A DNA stretch of 16,173 bases, taken from an uncultured Bacteroidota bacterium (GTDB lineage: Bacteria; Bacteroidota; Bacteroidia; Chitinophagales; Chitinophagaceae). The stretch lies in assembly GCA_903881265.1 (NCBI GenBank), contig CAIRSV010000007.1, positions 1 to 16,173 of the forward strand. Reading direction: 5' to 3'. Shown piece after piece: positions 7,856 to 15,055 of this stretch. Both the position numbers and the translations under genes were made by a program. The notes below the pieces were generated by a model. It was not told where the DNA came from. It did not search any database and saw only the letters and a list, made by a program, of their open reading frames with translations. How positions within the stretch are numbered: position 1 is the first letter of the stretch; each line of letters begins with the position of its first letter.

Positions 7856-8941
7856 TTACATTGAATTCAATCCAATAAATTCTGCTACTTCTTGTTTACC
7901 TTCAAACGCATTGCGTAAGCGCTCTTCATGGGTATCGGTGATAAAAACCTGGCTTTGCTTTTCCAACAAATACGCGATCAATTTACCGCTTCGGGCTTCA
8001 TCGAGTTTTTCGAAAATATCATCCAACAAAAGTATCGGATGTTTCCCGGTGATTTTTTTAATCAATTCAAACTGAGCGAGTTTCAAACTGAACAAAAATG
8101 ATTTACGCTGACCTTGTGAAGCAGCTTGTTTGAGCGGCATGCCATTTAGAGTAAAAAGCAGGTCATCTTTATGTGTACCGAAATTGGTACGTTGCATAAA
8201 AATATCCTTATCGACGAACCTATCCAATAAATCAAGTAAAGAATCAGAGGCCAACTGAGAAGAATACGTCATATTGATTTCTTCGGCATCATCACACAAA
8301 AAGATATAAATGCGTTTCACGTGCTCTATAAATTCTTCGCAATAGTTCTTTCTTGTTTCAAAAATAAAAGTCCCAAGCTCGTGCAGTTTTTTACTATACA
8401 CCGACAACAACGAAAAATCCTTTTCCGGCCCTGCAGACCATTGCTTTAACAACGCATTTCGTTGTTGCAAACATTTTGAATATTGAATGAGCTGCTCAAG
8501 ATACTGTGCATTCGTCTGACTGATCATTGCATCCAAAAATTTTCGTCGAGCTTCGCTTCCTTCGGTAATCAATTCCGTATCATCAGGTGTAATAAAAACA
8601 CAGGGGAATTTTCCAATATGTTTTGAAAATTGAGTATACGCATCTCCTTCAATCGTAAATTCCTTCTTCCCGTTTTCGCGTAAAATGCAAGCCACTTCAT
8701 ATTCCTTACTATCCTTTACAACGCCGTAAATACGCATTCCTTGTTCACCTTTTGTCACACACACGGCATCCGCATGATGAAAATAACTTTTGGTGAAACA
8801 TAAAAAATGAATGGCATCAAGAATACTTGTCTTACCGCTTCCGTTTTGTCCATAAATACATACAATCCGTTTAGAAAAGGCCAACTGCTTTTTCTTGTAA
8901 TTCTTAAAATGGATCAATGATAATTGCTTGACTTCCGACAC
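7856..8941 (-). CDS. recF: DNA replication and repair protein RecF
   Basis: 361 residues, normal for RecF. This SMC-like ATPase helps load RecA at gapped DNA with RecO and RecR. Visible: SLIHFKNYKK at the N-terminus; Walker A GQNGSGKTS (residues 31-39); FITPDDTELITEGSEARRKF, typical of RecF; the ABC-type signature ASQGQRKSFLFSLKLAQ (about 270); Walker B ILLLDDIFEKLD (about 303-314); and FITDTHEER. The start is GTG at 8941; no ATG lies before the Walker A strand, and a TTG inside SLIHF would remove the first strand. A TACCTTTG box ends four bases upstream of this GTG. It is not next to dnaA or dnaN. It ends 8 bases from miaA on the opposite strand. Confidence 0.95.
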   Translation of the reverse strand: MSEVKQLSLIHFKNYKKKQLAFSKRIVCIYGQNGSGKTSILDAIHFLCFTKSYFHHADAVCVTKGEQGMRIYGVVKDSKEYEVACILRENGKKEFTIEGDAYTQFSKHIGKFPCVFITPDDTELITEGSEARRKFLDAMISQTNAQYLEQLIQYSKCLQQRNALLKQWSAGPEKDFSLLSVYSKKLHELGTFIFETRKNYCEEFIEHVKRIYIFLCDDAEEINMTYSSQLASDSLLDLLDRFVDKDIFMQRTNFGTHKDDLLFTLNGMPLKQAASQGQRKSFLFSLKLAQFELIKKITGKHPILLLDDIFEKLDEARSGKLIAYLLEKQSQVFITDTHEERLRNAFEGKQEVAEFIGLNSM

Positions 8942-8945
8942 GGCG

Positions 8946-8953
8946 CAAAGGTA
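8946..8953 (-). promoter_or_regulatory. -7 promoter box directly before recF
   Basis: Minus-strand TACCTTTG matches TAnnTTTG exactly; only CGCC separates it from the GTG start. No TTG is present at the ideal -33 distance. The layout copies that before cca. Confidence 0.5.
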
Positions 8954-9024
8954 GATAAATAGATGAGAGATTTTAGTTTAGAGCTAAGAGTTTAGAGAGA
9001 AGTAGTAGAGATAGATGAGGGGTG
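8954..9024. repeat. AG-rich spacer with short direct repeats
   Basis: The divergent recF/GH92 spacer is strongly purine-rich on the plus strand and holds ATAGATGAG twice (8959-8967, 9011-9019), AGTTTAGAG twice (8975-8983, 8989-8997), and the small palindrome TTAGAGCTAA (8978-8987). No coding potential is seen. It resembles in composition the TAGATAAGAGA arms of the glnN-yceD spacer, but an extended match is not visible. Confidence 0.4.
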
Positions 9025-9068
9025 GCCATAATTTCCAACATTCAATTTTCAACTATTAACTAAATGTC

Positions 9069-9076
9069 TATCTTTA
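9069..9076 (+). promoter_or_regulatory. Candidate -7 box before the GH92 gene
   Basis: TATCTTTA differs by one base from TAnnTTTG and ends four bases (CTTT) before the ATG at 9081. A TTG at -33 is not evident. Confidence 0.35.
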
Positions 9077-9080
9077 CTTT

Positions 9081-12044
9081 ATGAGAAAAATTTTACGTGC
9101 TATTTGTTGTTTATTATCAATTGTGTTGGGAATAATTCCTGCAGCTAATGGTCAAAAACCAATTCAAAAACTGACATCATTTGTAAACCCGTTCATTGGC
9201 ACTGGTGGCCACGGACATACCTTTCCAGGACCCGTAATGCCTTTTGGTGCTTGTCAACTTGGCCCTGATACTCGTCTTAGCGGATGGGACGGCTGTAGCG
9301 GTTATCATTACAGCGATAGCGTCATTTATGGCTTTAGTCATACCCATTTAAGCGGAACAGGTTGCAGCGATTATGGCGATATCTTATTGATGCCTACGAC
9401 AGACGAAGTGAGTATGAAAGACTATGATTATGCGTCAGGGTTTTCGCATACAAATGAAACCGCCGGCGCCGGCAGATATAGTGTCAAGCTAGACAAATGG
9501 CAAATTGACGTGAAACTTACCTGCACACAACGCGTTGGAATCCACGAATACACCTACCCTGCCAATAAAGATCAATTTGTCGTGCTCGATCTGAATCATC
9601 GTGATGAGGTACTTAACAGCAAAATGGAAATCGTGAATGATTCCACCGTGCGAGGCTATCGTTATTCAAAAGCGTGGGCAAAGAACCAAAAGGTATACTT
9701 CTATATTCGTTTTTCAAGAGCCTTCAAAGAGATCCGCTATGCCAATGACAAAAAGGCTAACAGCGAAACGACACCGACTGCGTTAGAGAAGCAATTGCAC
9801 GCCATTTTTATCTTTGGCAAAAATGATAAGCCCCTTTTAGTAAAAGTTTCTATTAGCGGTGTTGATGAACAAGGTGCAGAAAACAATCTTAAAAAAGAAG
9901 CTTCGCATTGGAATTTTTCAACCTATATGAAAGATGCCGACAAGGCTTGGGAAGCAGAGCTTTCAAAAATTATAATCAATGACAAAGCAGCTAGTTCAGA
10001 TAACTTAAATGTCTTTTACACCGCACTCTATCACTCGATGATACATCCTAGCATATACAATGATGTCGATGGCCGTTATCGTGGACGAGATGACAAAATA
10101 CATACGACCGGTGGCAAGTTTGATTATTACACAGTCTTCTCACTTTGGGATACCTACAGAGGACTTCATCCATTATTGAGCATACTCGATAAAAAAAGAA
10201 CCAATGATTTTATCAATACCTTCCTTAAGGAGTACGAACAAGGCGGACGACTACCGATTTGGGAGCTGAGTAGCAATGAGACCGATTGCATGATTGGCTA
10301 TCATGTGGTGAGTGTGATCTGGGATGCCTACAACAAAGGTATTCGCGGGTATGATGCAGACATGGCGTTTCAGGCAATGAAGAGTATTGCCACTCAAGCG
10401 TCAGATTACACGCATACCAATGGCGAGTTGACATTGAAAACCATCGCAAGAACCCGATGCGCTGATGCTTCTGCACTCGAGAGCTACAACCGATATGGCT
10501 ATGTACGCTGCGACGATTCACATGAAAGTGTCAGCAAAACGCTAGAATACGCCTACAATGATTGGTGTATCGCACAGATGGCAAACGCATTAGGAAAGAA
10601 AAATGATTATGACTATTATATAGCACGAAGCCATAACTGGATCAATGTCTATGACCCTACAACTGGGTTCATGCGAGCACGAAGAAACGGCACCTTGTAT
10701 GAGCCCTTCTCGCCGTATTTTGTCGATAACAATTTTACAGAAGCAAACAGCTGGCAATATAGTTTTTATGTGCCGCACGATATTACCGGACTATGTTCGT
10801 TGTATGGAAAAAGCTATCACTTTGCTGATAAGTTAAATGACCTCTTCAATGCCAGAGAAAAAACAGAAGGACGCGAACAAGCCGACATCACCGGACTGAT
10901 AGGTCAATATGCGCATGGCAATGAACCAAGTCACCAACTCGCTTATATGAGCAACTATGCTGGTCGTGAAGACCAGACAGTGAAGCACACAAATTTCATT
11001 ATGAAAAATTTCTATAAGAATGAACCGGATGGCTTAATAGGAAATGAAGATTGCGGGCAAATGAGCGCCTGGTATGTACTCACCGCTATGGGGATATACC
11101 CAGTTTGCCCGGGTAAAAACATCTACGATATCACGGAACCATTGTTTAACAATATCCTACTTAATCACACTATTTCATTGAAAAAAAATAAGACGGGCAG
11201 CGGAGGCCCCACTGATTTTTTCACCCTCAATAATAAAAGCACCATAACACACGCTGAATTACTGAGTTCAACACCCAAGGTATTTAACATCCATCATAAA
11301 ACAGGTACACATTGCGGTGTGCCACCATCACCTGATTTCCAAATCGCCAATCCCTTTATAAAAAATTCATCGCGAACCTTTAAAGACATGATGCAGATTG
11401 ACATTCAAAGTTCGAATTCCTCCGAAATCTATTTTATGTTGAATAATGGACAAGAAAACAAATACACTGCTCCTTTCTACATCAACGACAATGTCTCTCT
11501 TTCGTTCTATTCGGTGCTTGCGTCTGATCGTAGTAAAAGATCTCCGTTACAATACGCCTCGTTCAGTAAACTTCCGACTGACCGTCACGTTATTTTAAAA
11601 TCTATATACAACAAGGCGTATGGCGCTGACGGCAACGAATCAATGATCGATGGTATTTATGGAAAAACAAACTGGCGAGCAGGCGATTGGCAAGGTTACC
11701 AAGGACAGGATGTGGAAGTCATCATCGCCTTTGACCAAGCGAACGAAATAAAAAGCATGGCAGCCAACTTTTTGGAAGATCAGAACGCTTGGATTTTCTA
11801 TCCGAAGGAAGTTGAATTTTATGTGAGTGACGATTCTATCAACTGGACTCTTATTGAACGTATTCCGACAAATAAATCAGACCATGCTGAAGGTGTTTCA
11901 ATTGATAAATTCCAGACGACCAAACCAATCCCAAGGTCAAAATTTGCGAAGATGGTTGCAATGAATTTTGGTGTAATGCCTCAGTGGCACGAAGGACGTG
12001 GGGCTGATACATTTATCTTTATTGATGAAATAGAAATTAAATAA
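9081..12044 (+). CDS. Secreted GH92 alpha-mannosidase family protein
   Basis: 987 residues. It begins with a signal peptide (basic MRKILR, a hydrophobic stretch, cleavage likely after AANG near residue 24); there is no lipobox Cys right after it. The GH92 N-terminal domain is clear: FVNPFIGTGGHGHTFPG (35-50), MPFGACQLGPDTR and GFSHTHLSGTGCSDYGD (84-100). The catalytic domain has GNEPSHQLAYMSNYAG (Gly613 onward) and GLIGNEDCGQMSAW (GNEDCGQ at 654-660), the acidic clusters used by this calcium-dependent inverting exo-mannosidase family. From about residue 850 to the end is a discoidin-like module (FYPKEVEFYVSDDSINW). Most GH92 enzymes remove alpha-1,2-, 1,3- or 1,6-mannose; the linkage cannot be read here. 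No SusC/SusD or other glycosidase is adjacent, so it is not in an obvious polysaccharide utilisation locus. Confidence 0.92.
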   Translation: MRKILRAICCLLSIVLGIIPAANGQKPIQKLTSFVNPFIGTGGHGHTFPGPVMPFGACQLGPDTRLSGWDGCSGYHYSDSVIYGFSHTHLSGTGCSDYGDILLMPTTDEVSMKDYDYASGFSHTNETAGAGRYSVKLDKWQIDVKLTCTQRVGIHEYTYPANKDQFVVLDLNHRDEVLNSKMEIVNDSTVRGYRYSKAWAKNQKVYFYIRFSRAFKEIRYANDKKANSETTPTALEKQLHAIFIFGKNDKPLLVKVSISGVDEQGAENNLKKEASHWNFSTYMKDADKAWEAELSKIIINDKAASSDNLNVFYTALYHSMIHPSIYNDVDGRYRGRDDKIHTTGGKFDYYTVFSLWDTYRGLHPLLSILDKKRTNDFINTFLKEYEQGGRLPIWELSSNETDCMIGYHVVSVIWDAYNKGIRGYDADMAFQAMKSIATQASDYTHTNGELTLKTIARTRCADASALESYNRYGYVRCDDSHESVSKTLEYAYNDWCIAQMANALGKKNDYDYYIARSHNWINVYDPTTGFMRARRNGTLYEPFSPYFVDNNFTEANSWQYSFYVPHDITGLCSLYGKSYHFADKLNDLFNAREKTEGREQADITGLIGQYAHGNEPSHQLAYMSNYAGREDQTVKHTNFIMKNFYKNEPDGLIGNEDCGQMSAWYVLTAMGIYPVCPGKNIYDITEPLFNNILLNHTISLKKNKTGSGGPTDFFTLNNKSTITHAELLSSTPKVFNIHHKTGTHCGVPPSPDFQIANPFIKNSSRTFKDMMQIDIQSSNSSEIYFMLNNGQENKYTAPFYINDNVSLSFYSVLASDRSKRSPLQYASFSKLPTDRHVILKSIYNKAYGADGNESMIDGIYGKTNWRAGDWQGYQGQDVEVIIAFDQANEIKSMAANFLEDQNAWIFYPKEVEFYVSDDSINWTLIERIPTNKSDHAEGVSIDKFQTTKPIPRSKFAKMVAMNFGVMPQWHEGRGADTFIFIDEIEIK

Positions 12045-12062
12045 GCTAACAAACGCTTTTCA

Positions 12063-12707
12063 TCAACGAAGATCGACTACTTCGACTTTAGGATATTTCT
12101 TTTCGTTAAACACAAAAATATTATCTGCTAATGGTGGATTCGGGGTATAGTTACTCACAGAATATGAATAGACATTCCCGTTCTTCTCATACATCTTTCC
12201 TCCTGCAACAACACTTGTTACTTTATCAACCATCAATTCGACCTTCGAATATTGCTTGGTCTTATTGGTTGGAGTCAGTGTAATCATATCTAATTTCTTG
12301 CCTGCAATAGTGCGCTCACCCGCGTATTTGTAGCTATATTCTTGATCATAAAAGTTGGTGAATAATTTTGATGGCGTGAACGAATTTTCGTTCGGATCAA
12401 AACTACTAATTTGAACTTCATTGCTTTCTTTCATATACGTCCAGATGGTTTTTGTATCACAATAAATTTCCTGACCGGATAAGGACACATAATATTTATT
12501 TCCTTTCAAGGACACCGTACCTTTCTTAGATTGAGGCTTAGCGCCCTTCGCACCTGCAATCGAGATAGAGAACGTTGCTTTCAGTGATTTTAGGGCTTTG
12601 ACCTTGGCACTGACTGCGTCTAATACAGATTTTGCTTTCGCATCACTTTGCGCATTCACAGAGAATGCAATAAAAACGAGTAAAAGGGCTGATAGAAAAT
12701 TCTTCAT
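12063..12707 (-). CDS. LolA-like outer-membrane lipoprotein carrier
   Basis: About 214 residues from the ATG at 12707 (MKNFLSALLLVFIAFSVNAQ), a clear signal peptide with cleavage likely after NAQ. An ATG three codons upstream (12716) is an equal possibility. The mature part fits the LolA/LolB-fold family of periplasmic lipoprotein carriers: an N-terminal helix (AKSVLDAVSAKVKALKSLKA), then alternating strands (GTVSLKGNKYYVSLSG; EIYCDTKTIWTYMKESNEVQ; KLDMITLTPTNK) and a C-terminal PPLADNIFVFNEKKYPKVEV. LolA proteins ferry lipoproteins from the inner-membrane Lol transporter to the outer membrane. It converges on the GH92 gene with 18 bases between and has its own promoter-like box, so it need not belong to the kdsB operon. 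A general outer-membrane lipoprotein-sorting paralogue is the main alternative. Confidence 0.82.
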   Translation of the reverse strand: MKNFLSALLLVFIAFSVNAQSDAKAKSVLDAVSAKVKALKSLKATFSISIAGAKGAKPQSKKGTVSLKGNKYYVSLSGQEIYCDTKTIWTYMKESNEVQISSFDPNENSFTPSKLFTNFYDQEYSYKYAGERTIAGKKLDMITLTPTNKTKQYSKVELMVDKVTSVVAGGKMYEKNGNVYSYSVSNYTPNPPLADNIFVFNEKKYPKVEVVDLR

Positions 12708-12730
12708 GTATGTCATATTAATTGAGGGCG

Positions 12731-12739
12731 CAAAGATTA
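12731..12739 (-). promoter_or_regulatory. Candidate -7 box for the LolA-like gene
   Basis: Minus-strand TAATCTTTG followed by CGCCC is close to TAnnTTTG (one extra base) and has the same CGCCC flank as cca and recF. It ends 14 bases before ATG 12716 and 23 before ATG 12707. TTTG lies about 22-23 bases upstream. Confidence 0.4.
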
Positions 12740-12758
12740 AAAAGTATTGTTGAAATAC
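12739..12758 (-). terminator. Weak candidate terminator after the methyltransferase gene
   Basis: Minus-strand GTATT-TCAAC-AATAC (12744-12758) followed by TTTTT (12739-12743). The stem is five AT-rich pairs, so it would be weak, and it overlaps the promoter box of the LolA-like gene. It lies about 35 bases past the methyltransferase stop. Confidence 0.3.
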
Positions 12759-12793
12759 GATACAAAGCCAGTTTCTTCTTTGTGTGGCGTTTG

Positions 12794-13591
12794 TTAAAGT
12801 TTCTGTATGGTATAGTAAGCGCACGTTGTGAGAAAATTGCGGACAAAAGGAATAGCACCAAATAACCAATTTTGCTTGCGTGGCTTGAGCCCAAATTTGA
12901 ATTTATAAATAGGATTAAACAGAAACCATTGCTTGTTGACGATAGCATAACCCGATTTTTTGGCGATTCGCTCAAAACGTTCGATGGAAATACCGGTCTC
13001 CTTAACATCCACTAACGAATCGATTGTATGCTGACTTTCACCTGCCGCGCGCAGGATGCGTTTGTATAAGGCCATCGGCAGAAGATGATAATAGGGCAGC
13101 TTTGACGTCCACTTTTTAAGTGCAATCTGCTGATGACCGCCAAAAGGCATATACCAAGGCGGGAAACCAAAGAAGATTTGTCCGTCTTCCCTGAGCAAGG
13201 TTTTCATAAAGGGCATAAAGACCTCCTGACCATGTATATGCTCAATGACATCTTTAAGAATAATCAAGTCGAAATAGTGCGCATACTGCTGTTTAAAATC
13301 GTCATCAAAGACATTCTTGTACAAGATGTGCAAATGACCTTTTGCCAAATCATCTTTTAGAAATTCATGCGCCAAATCAATTCGAAGTTGATCAAGATCC
13401 ACGCCAACACATTCGCAACCCCGGTTGACAAATGGCTTCAATACCCCTCCTTCGCCACAACCGATTTCCAATACTCTGATGCCTGCATGAATGGGCAGTG
13501 TTTTTTCGATAAAAGGTACAACAAAAACCTCCGCGTTATCGACTTGTTGATCGAAACGCATTTTATGATTACTGTGATGTTCTAAAGCCAT
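12794..13591 (-). CDS. Class I SAM-dependent methyltransferase
   Basis: 265 residues. The SAM-binding motif I is VLEIGCGEGGVLKPF (40-54), with the acidic end of strand 2 at VGVDLDQ (Asp65) and a motif-II-like region YFDLIILKDVIEHIHG (107-121), so this is a Methyltransf_11/23-type Rossmann enzyme. The following FFGFPPWYMPFGGHQQIALK and the basic, aromatic C-terminus (NPIYKFKFGLKPRKQNW) are outside the core and probably define its substrate. The substrate is not known to me. Its place as last gene after the LPS genes kdsB, PAP2 and lptF/G-like suggests action on an envelope glycan or lipid, but that is inference. The gap to kdsB is 56 bases, wider than elsewhere in the cluster, so an internal promoter is possible. 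Confidence 0.85.
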   Translation of the reverse strand: MALEHHSNHKMRFDQQVDNAEVFVVPFIEKTLPIHAGIRVLEIGCGEGGVLKPFVNRGCECVGVDLDQLRIDLAHEFLKDDLAKGHLHILYKNVFDDDFKQQYAHYFDLIILKDVIEHIHGQEVFMPFMKTLLREDGQIFFGFPPWYMPFGGHQQIALKKWTSKLPYYHLLPMALYKRILRAAGESQHTIDSLVDVKETGISIERFERIAKKSGYAIVNKQWFLFNPIYKFKFGLKPRKQNWLFGAIPFVRNFLTTCAYYTIQKL

Positions 13592-13647
13592 AATTGGTAG
13601 CGAAAATACGTGATTAGAGACAAAGAATAAAATATTGTAACAGCCAA

Positions 13648-14379
13648 CTATTCTCCTTTTGCATCAAGATAAGCCTTGGCTTTCAGAAAATCTTCTTCTG
13701 TATCAATCGAAATACCAACATGATCAATGACAGCCAAATGAACTGAAATACCATTTTCGAGCATGCGTAAATTTTCAAGTTTTTCTATTCGCTCCAAATC
13801 GGATACCGGCAATTTCGAAAAGGCTAGCAAGACATCCTTACGAAAACCATACACTCCAATATGTTGATAGGCTGATTTAGGGTACGAATCATCCCTAAAA
13901 TACGGAATCGGAGATCTTGAAAAATATAAGGCTCGCATCTTTTTATCTACGACCACCTTGACACAATTCGGATTATTAATTTTTTCTTCCTCTGCAATTG
14001 GCAGCATCAAGGAAGCCACCTGCACAGTTTCATCCTGAAATAAATCAATCACCTTGACCAACGACTCTGTTGAGATAAAGGGTTCATCACCTTGAATATT
14101 GATTATCACGTCGGCTTCGATATCAATTGCCGCTTCTGCAATTCTGTCTGTGCCGCTCTCATGCTCGTTCACACTCAATACAGCCTTGCCCCCGATAACA
14201 TGCATGTGGTCAATCAAACGCTGATCATCACAAACCACAATGACTTCATCGAACAAATTCGTTTGCGTGACAGCCTCATAGGTTCGTTGAAGGATGGTTT
14301 TTCCATTGAGTACTTTCATCAGTTTACCTGGAAAGCGCGTGGCAGCAAAACGTGCCGGAATAAGTGCAATAACCTTCAT
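13648..14379 (-). CDS. kdsB: CMP-Kdo synthetase (3-deoxy-manno-octulosonate cytidylyltransferase)
   Basis: 243 residues from ATG 14379. KdsB activates Kdo with CTP to CMP-Kdo for the inner core of lipopolysaccharide, in the cytoplasm. Family marks: IALIPARFAATRFPGKLM (residues 4-21, the nucleotide-binding loop), VIVVCDD, HESGTDRIAEA, INIQGDEPFI (about 94-103), and the C-terminal LERIEKLENLRMLENG. A longer reading from 14418 adds 13 residues (MANDFSPTPNKYN) that only repeat the end of the previous gene in another frame; the conserved protein begins MKVIALIPAR, so the shorter start is chosen. The start lies one base after the stop of the PAP2 gene, which points to translational coupling in an LPS operon. 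Confidence 0.96.
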   Translation of the reverse strand: MKVIALIPARFAATRFPGKLMKVLNGKTILQRTYEAVTQTNLFDEVIVVCDDQRLIDHMHVIGGKAVLSVNEHESGTDRIAEAAIDIEADVIINIQGDEPFISTESLVKVIDLFQDETVQVASLMLPIAEEEKINNPNCVKVVVDKKMRALYFSRSPIPYFRDDSYPKSAYQHIGVYGFRKDVLLAFSKLPVSDLERIEKLENLRMLENGISVHLAVIDHVGISIDTEEDFLKAKAYLDAKGE

Positions 14380-14380
14380 A

Positions 14381-15043
14381 TTATACTTGTTTGGGGTTGG
14401 GGAAAAATCGTTTGCCAAGCAAATAAAGTCCTACACTAAGCAATGTTCCAATGATGCTTCCTGCATATACATCGGCAAAAAAATGTTGCCCAAGATACAA
14501 GCGTGAATAACCACAAGCAAGTGCCAATATAAAGAACAAGATTGAAATAGGCTTCAATGACCTAGGCATATACAACGACAACATCATAAAAAATCCGAAA
14601 GCGCCTAAGGTATGCCCTGATGGAAAACTAGTCTCGTAAAGATTATCCAGCCAAGGCACCGTATGCACGTGAAGCACGCCATAATACTTGAGTGGCCGAG
14701 GTGTATTAAAAAATTGCTTGGCAACATAGATAACCAATGGAATGATAACACCAAACGATAGCGTCGTGAGGATATAGTTCAGGTTACGATACGCCGGCAT
14801 CAATAAAAGTGATAGCAAAATAAACGGGATGACATCACCGCGACCAAACGCGCTCAGAACCGTATTCAACTTGTCGAGAAAAGGATTGAAGGCCCCGTTT
14901 ACAGCGAAGAACAATTCAGACCTGCTACATGCAAGTAAAAGACAGCCTCCGATTAGCACCCAAAGAGCAAAAGGAATAAAAAAATAGGCATTCTGCCTGA
15001 GGGTATGTGTTAACTCGTAATTGGATTTTTTGGTCATATACAA
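14381..15043 (-). CDS. PAP2-family membrane phosphatase
   Basis: 220 residues with about five to six hydrophobic segments. The three-part acid phosphatase signature is intact: KQFFNTPRP (Lys109, Arg116, Pro117), PSGH (141-144) and SRLYLGQHFFAD (Ser180, Arg181, His187, Asp191). Such enzymes remove phosphate from lipids at the outer face of the inner membrane. With kdsB one base downstream and an lptF/G-like gene 12 bases upstream, likely substrates are undecaprenyl diphosphate or lipid A phosphates (inference). Phosphatidylglycerophosphate phosphatase is another option; the sequence alone does not decide. The start may be ATG 15043 or the ATG two codons later; the difference is trivial. Confidence 0.9.
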   Translation of the reverse strand: MYMTKKSNYELTHTLRQNAYFFIPFALWVLIGGCLLLACSRSELFFAVNGAFNPFLDKLNTVLSAFGRGDVIPFILLSLLLMPAYRNLNYILTTLSFGVIIPLVIYVAKQFFNTPRPLKYYGVLHVHTVPWLDNLYETSFPSGHTLGAFGFFMMLSLYMPRSLKPISILFFILALACGYSRLYLGQHFFADVYAGSIIGTLLSVGLYLLGKRFFPNPKQV

Positions 15044-15055
15044 GGCAAATATACA

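Noticed and set aside
12045..12062. Possible terminator between the GH92 gene and the LolA-like gene (AAGC...GCTTTT)
   Set aside because: The stem is only four pairs and the T-run is short; it is too weak to claim.
12708..12869. Extended reading of the LolA-like gene from 12869
   Set aside because: The extra residues overlap the methyltransferase 3' end and precede a perfect signal peptide that must be at the N-terminus.
14380..14418. Longer kdsB start at 14418
   Set aside because: It would overlap the PAP2 coding end and add 13 residues before the conserved MKVIALIPAR.
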